64,000 bases of DNA from Nocardia nova (GTDB taxonomy: Bacteria > Actinomycetota > Actinomycetes > Mycobacteriales > Mycobacteriaceae). The position numbers and the translations under genes are program-made. Where the stretch lies: positions 82,125-146,124 of the forward strand of contig NZ_PSZE01000015.1 of NCBI RefSeq assembly GCF_002933465.1, read 5' to 3'. Positions 41,306 through 50,480 of the stretch are shown here, in pieces (position 1 is the first letter of the stretch; the number at the start of each line of letters is the position of its first letter). The notes beneath the pieces are model-generated. The model saw only the letters and a program-made list of their open reading frames with translations. It was not told where the DNA came from and did no database searches.

Positions 41306-42448
41306 TCAGGGCCCTCCGTGATACGGGAAAGTCAGCGGATTACCGCGCGTCGCGGGACTCGGCTTGACACCGACCGTGCGTCCGAGCACCGCCTCGAGTC
41401 CGGTCAGCCGGCCCTCCAACGGGGTCCCGACGAACAACGACGAATCGAGGCGACTCATGGTGAGGTCGATGATGCCGGTCAAATTCGCGTAGTCACCGCG
41501 AATCCACTTCGACAACGTCTCTTTCGGCCACGGATACGTCGCGAGGTAACTGAGCGAGCGGGTCATCGCCGGGCCCGCATCGGCCAGCGAGTCGAGTACC
41601 GGCACCAGGTTTTGCAGATTCTGTACCAGAGCGTCCTTGCTCTGGTTGACAGCGTCGGCCGCGATGGCGCTGAAGTTGCCGATGCCGACCACCGCATCGG
41701 CGATCTGGTGCCGTTGGTCCGCCAGGACGGCGAGCGCCTGCGGAATGGAGGTCAACGCGGTCTCCAGAACGGGCTTCTGCGCCGCGATCTGCCCGGTGAG
41801 ACGGTCGAGACTCGCCGTGGCCGCGATGATGTCGTCACTCTGCTTCGTCAGATCCGCGAGGAATGTGTCCAGTTGCCCGAGCAGGCCGCGCACGTCGTTC
41901 TCACGTCCGGACAAGGCCTTGGCCAGGGTTTGATTGATCTCTTGCAGCTGTCCGAGACCACCGCCGTTCAACACGACCGACAGCGAGGCGAGCGTCTGTT
42001 CAGTCGTCGGATAGTCCCCGGCGTGATCGAGGGGAATCAGCGATCCCTGCTTCAATTCACCGGTGGGCGGCTCGCCGACCGGGGGTGCGAGCTCGATGTG
42101 CATGGATCCGAGCAAACTGGTCTGCCCGACCTTCGCGGTCGCGTTCGCCGGCAGATGAACGTCGCCGTTCAAGCGCATGGTCACCAACGCATGCCAGTCC
42201 TCGCGTTCGACTTTCGTCACGTTGCCGACCGTGACGTCGCCGACTCGAACGCGGCTGTTCTGCTGGACCGACACGACATCGGGCAATTGGGCCCGGATCT
42301 CGTAGGAACCCGGTCCACCACCCGCGGTGCCCGGCAAGGGCAGCGAATTCAATCCGCGCCAGCCGCAACCCGATACGGTCGTCATGACCACCGTCGCGAG
42401 CACACCCGTTACCAGAAGAACACCGCGATTGCGGGCAGTGGTACTCAT
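41306..42448 (-). CDS. mceE: MceE-family lipoprotein of the Mce transporter
   Basis: 380 residues from ATG 42448, overlapping the mceD stop by 4 bases; the longer frame lies inside mceD and is rejected. The signal peptide LLVTGVLATVVMTTVSGC ends in a lipobox (VSGC), so the mature protein is a lipoprotein, like LprK in Mycobacterium. The MCE domain follows (about residues 45-125, with VSVQQNSRVRVGDVTVGNV), then a coiled helical region with LLGQLDTFLADLTKQSDDII. It anchors one subunit of the Mce complex in the outer face of the plasma membrane. Confidence 0.92.
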   Translation of the reverse strand: MSTTARNRGVLLVTGVLATVVMTTVSGCGWRGLNSLPLPGTAGGGPGSYEIRAQLPDVVSVQQNSRVRVGDVTVGNVTKVEREDWHALVTMRLNGDVHLPANATAKVGQTSLLGSMHIELAPPVGEPPTGELKQGSLIPLDHAGDYPTTEQTLASLSVVLNGGGLGQLQEINQTLAKALSGRENDVRGLLGQLDTFLADLTKQSDDIIAATASLDRLTGQIAAQKPVLETALTSIPQALAVLADQRHQIADAVVGIGNFSAIAADAVNQSKDALVQNLQNLVPVLDSLADAGPAMTRSLSYLATYPWPKETLSKWIRGDYANLTGIIDLTMSRLDSSLFVGTPLEGRLTGLEAVLGRTVGVKPSPATRGNPLTFPYHGGP

Positions 42449-43662
42449 CGGCCTCCTCCCGGATTGAGCAGACCCTCGATGCCCTGCGGCGTCGACGGCC
42501 GCAGCCGGTCCTCGCTGTAGTCGATCTCGTTCGGCCGTGCCGCGGCGCCCGTGATCGGGTTGGCACCGACCGGCGGGAAGTTGATCTCCAGATTCTTCAG
42601 CACCGGACCGAGGTATTGCGCGCACAACTTCGCCGCGTCCTCGGCATTCTTCTTCGACGCCGCTTGAATTGCGCCGCAAATGAATTCGATCGGATTGGAG
42701 AAATTGTTGAAGGCCAGGACGCCGGTCAGCGAGCCCTGCGCCGGGTGGTAGATATTCACAAAATTCTGAAATGCGGTGGGAGCGATGTGCAACAGCTGCT
42801 TCACGTCCCCTTCGCTGTCATGCAAGGCCTGCGTGATCGAGCCCAGATGTTGCGCCGAGATCGAGACGTTGTCGCGGTTGTCGCGCACGAAGGATTCGAT
42901 ATCGGTGAGCGCGGTCTGCAGGTCCTGCGTCGCAGTGCCGATCGAGTTCGGTTGCTTGTCGAGCAGCTGTGTCACATCTGCCAAATCGGTGTTCAACCGG
43001 GCCATCAGGTCACTACTGCCCGACAGCGCCGACACGAATACCTGCAGGTTGCGCACCGTGGAAAAGATGTCGGTGCTCTTGTCACCCAGGATGGACATCG
43101 CATTCGACAGCTGGGTCAGCGTCGTGTTGATATCGGCGCCGTTGCCGCGCAGGTTGCCCGCCACACTGGACATGAACTGCCCGAGCGAACTGTCCTGCTG
43201 TCCCGGTGGCGGGCTGAGGGCACCGGTCAGCTTCTGGAGTTGGGCTCGGAAGTCGTCCCATTCCACCGGCACCGCGGTCCGATTCTCCGGAATCACCGCA
43301 CCGTCCGCCAAGACCGGCCCGGCGGTATAGGCCGGCACCAGCTGGATGGCTCGGGCCGAAACGAGCGAGGGCGAGATGATCGCGGCTTTCGCGTCCGCGG
43401 GCACCTTCTGCGCGGAATCATAGGAAAAGGTGATCTTCGACCGCGTCGGCTCCGCCTCGATCCTGTCGACCTTTCCGACCGCGACGCCCAGGATGCGCAC
43501 GTCGTCACCGACATAGATGCCGTTCGACGACGGGAAATAGGCCACGACCGTGTTCTTGTGCAGCTCGGTGACGGCGCGGACGACCACCACCGAGACCGCG
43601 ACCAGAACAGCGACCGCACCGATGACGCCGACGATTGTCATTCTCCGGGACATCTCGATCAC
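42445..43662 (-). CDS. mceD: MceD-family protein of the Mce transporter
   Basis: 405 residues from GTG 43662, overlapping the mceC stop. It has an N-terminal membrane anchor (IVGVIGAVAVLVAVSVVVVR), the MCE domain with NGIYVGDDVRILGVAVGKVD (about residues 47-66), a helical region, and the C-terminal segment NIYHPAQGSLTGVLAFNNF with FICGAIQAA typical of MceD. A downstream ATG (43653, MSRRMT) is an alternative start. Confidence 0.9.
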   Translation of the reverse strand: MIEMSRRMTIVGVIGAVAVLVAVSVVVVRAVTELHKNTVVAYFPSSNGIYVGDDVRILGVAVGKVDRIEAEPTRSKITFSYDSAQKVPADAKAAIISPSLVSARAIQLVPAYTAGPVLADGAVIPENRTAVPVEWDDFRAQLQKLTGALSPPPGQQDSSLGQFMSSVAGNLRGNGADINTTLTQLSNAMSILGDKSTDIFSTVRNLQVFVSALSGSSDLMARLNTDLADVTQLLDKQPNSIGTATQDLQTALTDIESFVRDNRDNVSISAQHLGSITQALHDSEGDVKQLLHIAPTAFQNFVNIYHPAQGSLTGVLAFNNFSNPIEFICGAIQAASKKNAEDAAKLCAQYLGPVLKNLEINFPPVGANPITGAAARPNEIDYSEDRLRPSTPQGIEGLLNPGGGR

Positions 43663-44807
43663 CTTCCTGGCTGCGGCGCGGGCGGAAGCGGCAGGCCGGG
43701 AATCGCGGGTAGCTGCAGACCGGGCAGTGCTGGCAGGGCCGGCGGGGCCGGTGCTGGGGCCGGGTCAGGACGCTTGGCTTCAGGAGGCAGTTGGGAGGGC
43801 AGCAGCTGGTCGGGGTTGAGCCCCATATCGCCGAATGCCGCTTGGACGAACGGCTGCAAGAATTGCCCCGGAAGCAGATTTTGGAGATACGCCTTGAAAA
43901 ACGGCCCGGATCCCACGGATTCGCCGAGCGACATCGCATAGGAGTCGAGCCGCGTCAGCGAGGTCTGGATCTCCTTCTTGTGCCGATCGAGAATATCCAG
44001 CACCGTATTGACCTTCTCGAGCGCGGGGCCGAGTTCCTTCCGATTGTCGGCGACCAATCCGGAGATTTGCCGAGACACCTCGGACACGTCGGCCATCAGA
44101 TGTTCCAATGCCTGATCCTGCGATCGCAGCTCGGTCAGCAGCGTGTTCGCGTCGATGATCAGGGTGCCGATCTGCTTGCTGCGTTCGGAAAGCACGGAGG
44201 TCACCTGCTGTGCGTTGCCGAGTAGATTGCGCAGATTGTCGTCGCGCTGATTGAGCACTGTCGAGAGCCGGGTCACGCCGTCGAGCGCCTGCTTCAGATC
44301 GGCGGGGGTATCGTGCAGCGTTTGGGACAGCGTGCCCAGGGCATCGGAAAGCTTCCCGGTATCCAGACCGCTGATCGTGGTGGTGAGATCACCGATGGCA
44401 TCGGGCAATTGGTAGGGCGAGGTGGTGCGCGACAGCGGAATGGTGGTGTGCAGGTGTCCCTGGCCGCGTGGTGTGACCGCCAGTTGTTTCGCACCGAGGA
44501 CCGTCTCGGTTTTGATCGCCGCCTCGGTCGTTTCGCCCAGCCGAATGTCCTTGTCCATTCGGAACGAGACCCGCACCCGGTTGCCGTCCAGCCGCACGCC
44601 GGTGACCTTGCCGACCGAATAGCCGCTGACCTGAACCTTGTTGCCCGTTTTCAGCCCTCCCGCTTCGGCGAAATACGCCGAGTATTCGGTGGTGTGGGAA
44701 AAGCCCGGAACTTTGTCGTATTCGAGTGCAGCGACCATCAGGCCGAGGGTGACTGCACAGCCGATGGCACCGACTACCAATGGATTTCGTTCGGAGAAAT
44801 GTTTCAT
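43659..44807 (-). CDS. mceC: MceC-family protein of the Mce transporter
   Basis: 382 residues from ATG 44807, which overlaps the mceB stop by 4 bases; an upstream GTG at 44819 is possible. It has an N-terminal anchor (PLVVGAIGCAVTLGLMVAAL), the MCE domain (AGGLKTGNKVQVSGYSVGKV), and a long helical region. The C-terminus is proline-rich (PDPAPAPAPPALPALPGLQL and following), as in mycobacterial MceC proteins, and may cross the periplasm or contact the cell wall. Confidence 0.9.
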   Translation of the reverse strand: MKHFSERNPLVVGAIGCAVTLGLMVAALEYDKVPGFSHTTEYSAYFAEAGGLKTGNKVQVSGYSVGKVTGVRLDGNRVRVSFRMDKDIRLGETTEAAIKTETVLGAKQLAVTPRGQGHLHTTIPLSRTTSPYQLPDAIGDLTTTISGLDTGKLSDALGTLSQTLHDTPADLKQALDGVTRLSTVLNQRDDNLRNLLGNAQQVTSVLSERSKQIGTLIIDANTLLTELRSQDQALEHLMADVSEVSRQISGLVADNRKELGPALEKVNTVLDILDRHKKEIQTSLTRLDSYAMSLGESVGSGPFFKAYLQNLLPGQFLQPFVQAAFGDMGLNPDQLLPSQLPPEAKRPDPAPAPAPPALPALPGLQLPAIPGLPLPPAPQPGR

Positions 44808-45832
44808 TCCGGCTTGCACCGTCCCGTGTCCTGCCCGACGACCTTGATGTACATCGGATTTCCGTTGGGTCCGTTGACTTTCAGGGCCACGTCGCAGAGA
44901 TAGAAGCTGAAGAAGTCGCCGTAGAGCCCCTGGCGTCCCAAGATCTTGTAGGCATCGGGCAACGTCGCGATCAGGTTCTCGAAGTAGTCGCGGTCGTTGT
45001 CGACGAGCGTCGCGACCCGGTCGGACTGAGCGACGGTGTCGTGCAGCGGCGGGCGGGCATCCGACAGCAGACTCCCGACACCCGCTGCCGCGCTGTCGAT
45101 GGCGCCGACGGCGTTGCCGATCTCCGAGGATCTGCCCGCCAATCCGGAGACAAGCTGCTGCAGTTTGTCGACGGCGAGGTCGAATTGCTGATTGTGCCCG
45201 GCCAGGGTCGCGAGCACCGTATCGAGATTGGTGATGACCGACCCGATCAGCTCGCCACGATCGGCAAGGGTGCTGGTCAGCTCGGCCAGGTGTCGCAGGA
45301 TCGCCGCGATGGTGCCGCCTTGGCCTTGGAAGACCGCGATCAGCTCGCTGGTGAGATCGTTGACCTGAGCCGGATCCAAGGCCCGGAACAGCGGACGGAA
45401 CCCGCCGATCAGAGCGTCGAGATCGAGGGCGGGTGAGGTGTGCGCGGCCGGGATCTGCGCACCCGCGGTCAACCGCGTCGTGGGGCCGGCGCCCTCGGTG
45501 AGTGCGAGATACCGGTCACCGATAAGGTTTTCGTAGCGTACCGCCGCCTGCGTGCTCGCGGTGATCGGGACAGACTTGTCCACGCCGAATCGTATGACCA
45601 CCGAGTTGTCGTCGCGCAGGTCGATCGCCTCCACCCGCCCCACCTCGACACCGGCGACTCGGACGAAATCCCCGGTCTTCAGGCCGGAGATATTGGTGAA
45701 CACCGCGCGGTAGCTGCTCAGACTCTCGAACCGCCATTGACCGAACACGGCGGTGATCGCGAACAGCCCGCACGCGCACACCAGGAAGAACACCCCGAAA
45801 TACACCAGGGGGCCGCGTAATTGCCGGTTCAC
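44804..45832 (-). CDS. mceB: MceB-family protein of the Mce transporter
   Basis: 342 residues from GTG 45832, with AGGAGG upstream and GTGA overlap with the mceA stop. It has an N-terminal anchor (LVYFGVFFLVCACGLFAITA), the MCE domain (NISGLKTGDFVRVAGVEVGR, about residues 46-65), and a helical region. It ends near FFSFYLCDVALKVNGPNG and DTGRCKPE, the typical MceB tail with conserved cysteines that may form a disulphide. Confidence 0.92.
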   Translation of the reverse strand: MNRQLRGPLVYFGVFFLVCACGLFAITAVFGQWRFESLSSYRAVFTNISGLKTGDFVRVAGVEVGRVEAIDLRDDNSVVIRFGVDKSVPITASTQAAVRYENLIGDRYLALTEGAGPTTRLTAGAQIPAAHTSPALDLDALIGGFRPLFRALDPAQVNDLTSELIAVFQGQGGTIAAILRHLAELTSTLADRGELIGSVITNLDTVLATLAGHNQQFDLAVDKLQQLVSGLAGRSSEIGNAVGAIDSAAAGVGSLLSDARPPLHDTVAQSDRVATLVDNDRDYFENLIATLPDAYKILGRQGLYGDFFSFYLCDVALKVNGPNGNPMYIKVVGQDTGRCKPE

Positions 45833-47085
45833 CGTTGACCTCCTCGTGCCAATCCGAACAGGTAATCGACCACGGAGGGAGTGCCCAGGCCCGGGTGGGT
45901 GGCGAGGTCGCCCGGGTTCGCACCCCACCCGGTGTCGGTGATCAGCTGCTTCACCGGGTAGTTCTTGCTGGGGTCGGGCAGTGAACCACAACTGGGTTTG
46001 CCACCGGGGCCGCCCTTCGCATTGACCTTCGGAAGATTTTCCGGGTACCGGTAGGGGTTGGACCCCGCGAGCAATCCCGTGTCTAGTTCGACGGAATATC
46101 CGTTATGGCCACCGGTCGCCGCGTACCCACCGTGATCGAGGAACCATTTGGCGCCCTCGAGCAGACAGGTGTAGGTCGGATCGTATTTGTGCAGGAGCGC
46201 GGTCGTGGGTTGCAGAATGTTCACCGCTTCGATCAGGGAGTCCTTGGTGGGGCCGAGAAGCTCCGTCCCCGTGGTCGCGAATCCGATGGTGGACAACAAC
46301 ACCTTGTCCACACTGCTGCGCTGGGTGGCGATTGTGTCCGCGGTCGTGGATCCGTGCGCCAGCAGGTGAAGAATGTCCGGCATGGCATCGGAATAGGCAT
46401 CCGAAGCCCCCCGCAACGACTGCAGATCGTGGCGAAGTGTCGGAAGTTCGGGGTTGACGGAGGCCAGGAACGCATTCGAGTCCGATAACGCGGCGCCCAG
46501 CTGGTCGCCTCGTCCACGCAGCCCGGTGGCGAACGCGCTCAGAATCGCGTTGAGTTCGGCTGGGTCGACCGTGGTGAGCACCGTGTTCAAATCTTCGAAG
46601 ACCGTATTGACCTCCGTGGTCACATTTTCGGCCCGCAGTACCGCACCTGCGGAAAGCCTTGCGGTAGAAGCACTTTCGGGATCGATCAGGTCGACGTATT
46701 TGGCACCGAAGACGGTGGTCGGTTTGATCTCGGCGCGGATGTTGGCAGGTATCCGCCGCACCGCGTCGCCGGACAATTTCAATTCCAGCGAGGCGTGGCC
46801 GGCGGCGTCGACGTCGATCGCCCCCACCTGCCCCACCTCGACCCCGCGCAGCTTCACCTTGGCGCCGCGCTCCATCACCAGGCCGGAACGGTCGGACTGC
46901 AATCGAACCACGACATAGCGGTGCTGACTGCCCGTGAAGAAGAAGACGGTCGCCCAGATCAGCCCGCCGACCACCAGGACCGAGAGCAGCGACCACCAGC
47001 CGGGCCGGACACCGCCGCGCGGTGCCGGATCGAAGAATACGGTCGCGAGTGTCGATCGACCGCTGTGCTGAGAGTTGTTTCGCAT
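45829..47085 (-). CDS. mceA: MceA-family protein of the Mce transporter
   Basis: 418 residues, 3 bp after yrbEB. It has a proline-rich start, one membrane anchor (WWSLLSVLVVGGLIWATVFF, about residues 30-49), the MCE domain (GLVMERGAKVKLRGVEVGQV, about 68-87), a helical region with DLNTVLTTVDPAELNAILSA, and a C-terminal part with CLLEGAKWFLDHGG and NPYRYPENLPKVNAKGGPGG. This C-terminal pattern is characteristic of MceA proteins of actinobacteria. It is the first of six Mce subunits in the operon. Confidence 0.92.
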   Translation of the reverse strand: MRNNSQHSGRSTLATVFFDPAPRGGVRPGWWSLLSVLVVGGLIWATVFFFTGSQHRYVVVRLQSDRSGLVMERGAKVKLRGVEVGQVGAIDVDAAGHASLELKLSGDAVRRIPANIRAEIKPTTVFGAKYVDLIDPESASTARLSAGAVLRAENVTTEVNTVFEDLNTVLTTVDPAELNAILSAFATGLRGRGDQLGAALSDSNAFLASVNPELPTLRHDLQSLRGASDAYSDAMPDILHLLAHGSTTADTIATQRSSVDKVLLSTIGFATTGTELLGPTKDSLIEAVNILQPTTALLHKYDPTYTCLLEGAKWFLDHGGYAATGGHNGYSVELDTGLLAGSNPYRYPENLPKVNAKGGPGGKPSCGSLPDPSKNYPVKQLITDTGWGANPGDLATHPGLGTPSVVDYLFGLARGGQR

Positions 47086-47088
47086 CCG

Positions 47089-47943
47089 CTATCCCGAGAG
47101 ATTGAAATTGCCGGCGTTGCCGTAGACGGACAGCGAGATCATCAGCGTGACGGACACGGCGGCGACCAGCGACATTCGGACCGCCCGTCCGACCGCCTCG
47201 CCGACGCCTGCCGGACCACCGTGCGCGGTATAGCCGTAGTAGGTGTGAATGAGCATCACGACCAGCGCCATCGCTATCGCCTGGAAGAACGACCACAGCA
47301 GGTCCGTCGGGCGCAGGAAGGTCCAGAAGTAGTGGTCGTAGACACCGGCGGACTGGCCGTAGACGACAGTGGTGCCCAATCGGGCGGCGAAGAAAGACAT
47401 GATGACCGCCACCGCATACAGCGGCATGACGACGATCATGCCCGCCACGACGCGAGTCGACGCCAGGTAGGTGATCGAGGGGATTCCCATGACCTCCAAC
47501 GCGTCGATCTCCTCCGAGATCCGCATGGAGCCGATCTGCGCCGTCGCACCCGCGCCGATCGTCGCCGCCAGGCCGATGCCGGCAACCACCGGCGAGACGA
47601 TCCGCACATTCAGAAATGCCGACAGAAATCCGGTCAGGGCCTCGACTCCGATGTTGGACAGCGAGTTGTAGCCCTGCACGGCGATCAGCGCTCCCGCCGA
47701 CAGGGTGAGAAAGCCGACGATGACCACGGTGCCGCCGATGATCGCGAGAGCACCTGTGCCCAAGCTCATTTCGGCGAGCAACCGCATGATCTCCTTGCCG
47801 TAGGACCGCACCGCATGCGATGTGGAAACTACGGCCCGCCCGTAGAACGCGGCCTGCTCGCCGAGGCGATTCCATGTCTGTATCCGTGCTCGCAGGAATC
47901 TCACCGGGCGCGGATATCGCGCCGCCATCACTTCGACCATCAC
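47089..47943 (-). CDS. YrbEB/MlaE-type permease of the Mce transporter
   Basis: 284 residues from GTG 47943 (followed by ATG), 5 bp after yrbEA. It is an MlaE-like permease with several membrane segments, for example ALAIIGGTVVIVGFLTLSAG and VVAGMIVVMPLYAVAVIMSF, and the coupling-helix motif MRISEEIDALEVMGIPSITY. With the other YrbE it forms the membrane part of the ABC-type importer; an ATPase (MceG/Mkl) would be encoded elsewhere, as usual for actinobacteria. Confidence 0.92.
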   Translation of the reverse strand: MMVEVMAARYPRPVRFLRARIQTWNRLGEQAAFYGRAVVSTSHAVRSYGKEIMRLLAEMSLGTGALAIIGGTVVIVGFLTLSAGALIAVQGYNSLSNIGVEALTGFLSAFLNVRIVSPVVAGIGLAATIGAGATAQIGSMRISEEIDALEVMGIPSITYLASTRVVAGMIVVMPLYAVAVIMSFFAARLGTTVVYGQSAGVYDHYFWTFLRPTDLLWSFFQAIAMALVVMLIHTYYGYTAHGGPAGVGEAVGRAVRMSLVAAVSVTLMISLSVYGNAGNFNLSG

Positions 47944-47947
47944 ACCC

Positions 47948-48712
47948 TCACATCGTGGCTTTCACACCGACCGCGGTGACGATCACATTCACGACGAACA
48001 ACGCCATGAAAGTGAAGACCACGGTCTCGTTGACGGCGTCGCCGACGCCCTTGGCTCCCCCTTTGACCGTCAAGCCCTTGTAGCACGCGATCAGGCCCGC
48101 GGAGAGCCCGAACAAGGTGGCCTTGACAATCGAGATCACGACTTCGTCGATTCCGGTCACCAGGGTCAAACCCGAGACGAACGCCCCCGGGGTGACGTGC
48201 TGGACGAAGACGGAGAAGGCGAACGCACCCAACAGTCCGACCACCGCGACCATGCTGTTCAGCAGCAGCGCCACCAACATGGCGGCGAGGACCCGGGGCA
48301 GCACCAGGCGCTGGACCGGGTCGATGCCCATCGTCTTCATCGCATCGATTTCTTCCCTGATGGTCCGTGCCCCCAGATCGGCACACACCGCCGTGGCTCC
48401 CGCTCCGGCGACGACGAGCACGGTCACCATCGGCCCGATCTGAGAGACCGCACCCAATCCCGCTCCAGCACCGGACATATCGGCGGCACCGAGTTCGACG
48501 AGCAGAATATTGATGATGAATACCGTCAGCACCGTGAACGGGATCGACAGCATCAACGCGGGCATGATCGACACGCGCGCGATGAACCAGCACTGACGAA
48601 TGAATTCACCTGCCGCGAAAGGCCTTTTCGCGATGGCCACCGCGGTGTCCAGCGTCATCGCGAAGAACCCGCCCAGTGCGTGGACCGGAGTTGCAGCATA
48701 CGGCAGGATCAC
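47948..48712 (-). CDS. YrbEA/MlaE-type permease of the Mce transporter
   Basis: 254 residues from GTG 48712 (AAGGAA upstream); a GTG at 48727 is an alternative with a poorer ribosome site. The MlaE-type sequence contains IPFTVLTVFIINILLVELGA, GAGATAVCADLGARTIREEI and AMKTMGIDPVQRLVLPRVLA, the last being the EIDAMKTMGI coupling motif. It opens the ten-gene mce operon, in which nearly all genes overlap or touch. Transcription would start upstream, near the CTAG-type motif at 48827. Confidence 0.92.
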   Translation of the reverse strand: MILPYAATPVHALGGFFAMTLDTAVAIAKRPFAAGEFIRQCWFIARVSIMPALMLSIPFTVLTVFIINILLVELGAADMSGAGAGLGAVSQIGPMVTVLVVAGAGATAVCADLGARTIREEIDAMKTMGIDPVQRLVLPRVLAAMLVALLLNSMVAVVGLLGAFAFSVFVQHVTPGAFVSGLTLVTGIDEVVISIVKATLFGLSAGLIACYKGLTVKGGAKGVGDAVNETVVFTFMALFVVNVIVTAVGVKATM

Positions 48713-49086
48713 GGTTCTTTCCTTCACGAGAGGTCGTGGCCGAGGTAGTCATTGGATAGGGCTCGATGTGACGTCCCACATACTTTGTCCGCGGAGACGT
48801 TACCTCAAATTTCAGAAAACGTGCAATACCTAGTTCACTAAGTTTGCGTTCACGCTGGTGTATGGAATCGCGCCCTGGAAACCAGATCAAGTGTCCAAAT
48901 ATCTTGCCCGAGAGATAATTACGAGTTTTCTCCCGAATTTAATGGATCAATATTATCTATATTCGATGCTCATAGCACCAACGATGACCGCACGGAATCG
49001 ATGACGGCGCGGCCCACCGGTGGCACTCCGATGGCAGCATTGTCATGCATTCGGGCTATTGACCACGGGCACCGCCGGCACGCTCG
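48713..49086 (-). promoter_or_regulatory. Promoter region of the mce operon with CTAG-type operator
   Basis: Upstream of yrbEA, TACCTAGTTCACTAAGT lies at 48827-48843, about 115 bp before the start. Its halves ACCTAGT and ACTAAGT form an imperfect inverted repeat with a 2-base spacer (one mismatch). A second AT-rich block at about 48890-48970 (TAATTACGAGTTTTCTCC region) could hold promoter elements. No gene is supported between 48728 and 49218. This is the best formed copy of the motif seen at several catabolic promoters. Confidence 0.6.
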
Positions 49087-49119
49087 ATCGCCGGCGAGCC
49101 GATGGGGCTCGCCGGCGAT
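49087..49119 (-). terminator. Hairpin terminator after the P450 gene
   Basis: ATCGCCGGCGAGCC (49087-49100) and its exact complement (49106-49119) form a 14-bp stem with a 5-base loop GATGG. It lies 100 bases behind the stop of the minus-strand P450 gene and also shields the mce promoter region from upstream transcription. There is no T-run, as in many actinobacterial terminators. Confidence 0.6.
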
Positions 49120-49218
49120 TCACTTGGCGCACAATAGTGTTGAGACACTGAGGAAGGCCGCGTCGCTATTCGATTCCGCCGTCGGCCGTGCACGGCATTT
49201 CTCGCTATCGGGTCGGCC

Positions 49219-50436
49219 TCACAGTGGGAGGCTCGAACCGACCCGAGCGCCGGGGGTGAAGGTGATCGGCAGTTTAATGAATCCGTTCACCACACCGATC
49301 GAGGGATAGGGCTCCGCGTCGCCCACAACGTAATCCGGCATTCGCCGCAGTATTTCTTCGATCACGATCCGGGCCTCCGACCGCGCGAAGTGGGATCCGA
49401 GGCAGCGATGGATACCCAGGCCGAACGCCTGATGCTTGTTGGGGAAGCGATCGAGGACCAGCTCGTCGGGATCATCGAACGCCTCGGGATCGAAGTTCGC
49501 CGACGACCAGGACACAAATACCCGCTCGCCCGCATCGATCTTCTGATCGCCGACGGTGCACGATCGCGTCGCCGTGCGCGCCAGTCCGGCGACCGGCGAG
49601 AAGTACCGCAGGAACTCCTCGATCGCCTTCGGGAGTAGATCGGGGTCCGAACGCAGCAGGTCACGCTTTTCCGGATGGTGGTACAGCCATTCCATCGCGT
49701 TGCCGATCAAACTCCCCGTCGTATCGACACCACCGAAGATCACCAGCGTGATGATCTCCATCAGCCGGTCGTCCGGCAGTGTCTGCCCGTCGACTTCGGC
49801 CTGCACCAGATAGGAGATCAGATCGTCGGTGGGTTCGGCCCGGCGCTGAGCAACGACTTCGGTGACCTGGCCGAGAATGGTCAGAAGATTGGTCATCGCG
49901 GTCAGATACTCGGGCGTGTCGGGCGCCGCATGAATGAGCGAATGCGTCACCTCGGAAAAGGCCTGCCAGCCATCGAGCGGCAGCCCCAGCAGCGCCATGG
50001 TGAAGATGGCCGGCACCGGCGAGGCGATATCGAGAACCAGGTCGCCCTGGCCCGATTCGATGATCGAATCGATGCAGTGGGCGGTGGCCTCCCGCACGAA
50101 CGGCTCCCACTTCTTGGCCTCCGCAGGTGAGAACCGGCTGGTCAGGAGCTTGCGGTACGCGAAGAACTCCGGCGGGTCCATTTCGATCGGAACCTGCCGC
50201 ATCGGACTCACCGGGATGGTGGTCGCGTGATGGGAGCCGTCGGGTAGCTCGTAATACGACGAGAAGGTCTCGTCGTCACGTACGACGCCGGCAACATCGG
50301 CGTACCGGCTGACGACCCAGTACCCGTCGTGCGCATCGGTATGAGCGACGGGGCATCGGTCGCGGAGCTCGGCGTTGATCTCGCGCCAATTCCTGGCGTA
50401 TTCGGGTGAATGATGATCGAAAGACACATCGGTCAT
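49219..50436 (-). CDS. Cytochrome P450
   Basis: 405 residues from ATG 50436; the longer frame runs into the ferredoxin gene. The I-helix oxygen motif VIFGGVDTTGSLIG, the K-helix ExxR in EEFLRYFSP, and the heme loop FGLGIHRCLGSHFAR with axial Cys345 are all present. It is a soluble bacterial class I P450 that receives electrons through a ferredoxin, very likely the 63-residue one encoded 45 bp upstream. Substrate class is not readable, but the neighbouring mce operon and sterol-like catabolic genes suggest a hydrophobic compound. Confidence 0.93.
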   Translation of the reverse strand: MTDVSFDHHSPEYARNWREINAELRDRCPVAHTDAHDGYWVVSRYADVAGVVRDDETFSSYYELPDGSHHATTIPVSPMRQVPIEMDPPEFFAYRKLLTSRFSPAEAKKWEPFVREATAHCIDSIIESGQGDLVLDIASPVPAIFTMALLGLPLDGWQAFSEVTHSLIHAAPDTPEYLTAMTNLLTILGQVTEVVAQRRAEPTDDLISYLVQAEVDGQTLPDDRLMEIITLVIFGGVDTTGSLIGNAMEWLYHHPEKRDLLRSDPDLLPKAIEEFLRYFSPVAGLARTATRSCTVGDQKIDAGERVFVSWSSANFDPEAFDDPDELVLDRFPNKHQAFGLGIHRCLGSHFARSEARIVIEEILRRMPDYVVGDAEPYPSIGVVNGFIKLPITFTPGARVGSSLPL

Positions 50437-50480
50437 GGGGAACCTCTCCGAGGGTTGCGATCGGACGACGCCGGAGCGCG

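Noticed and set aside
39567..41321. Plus-strand open frame of 584 codons opposite mceF
   Set aside because: It is an antisense shadow of mceF and the Mam gene with low-complexity composition.
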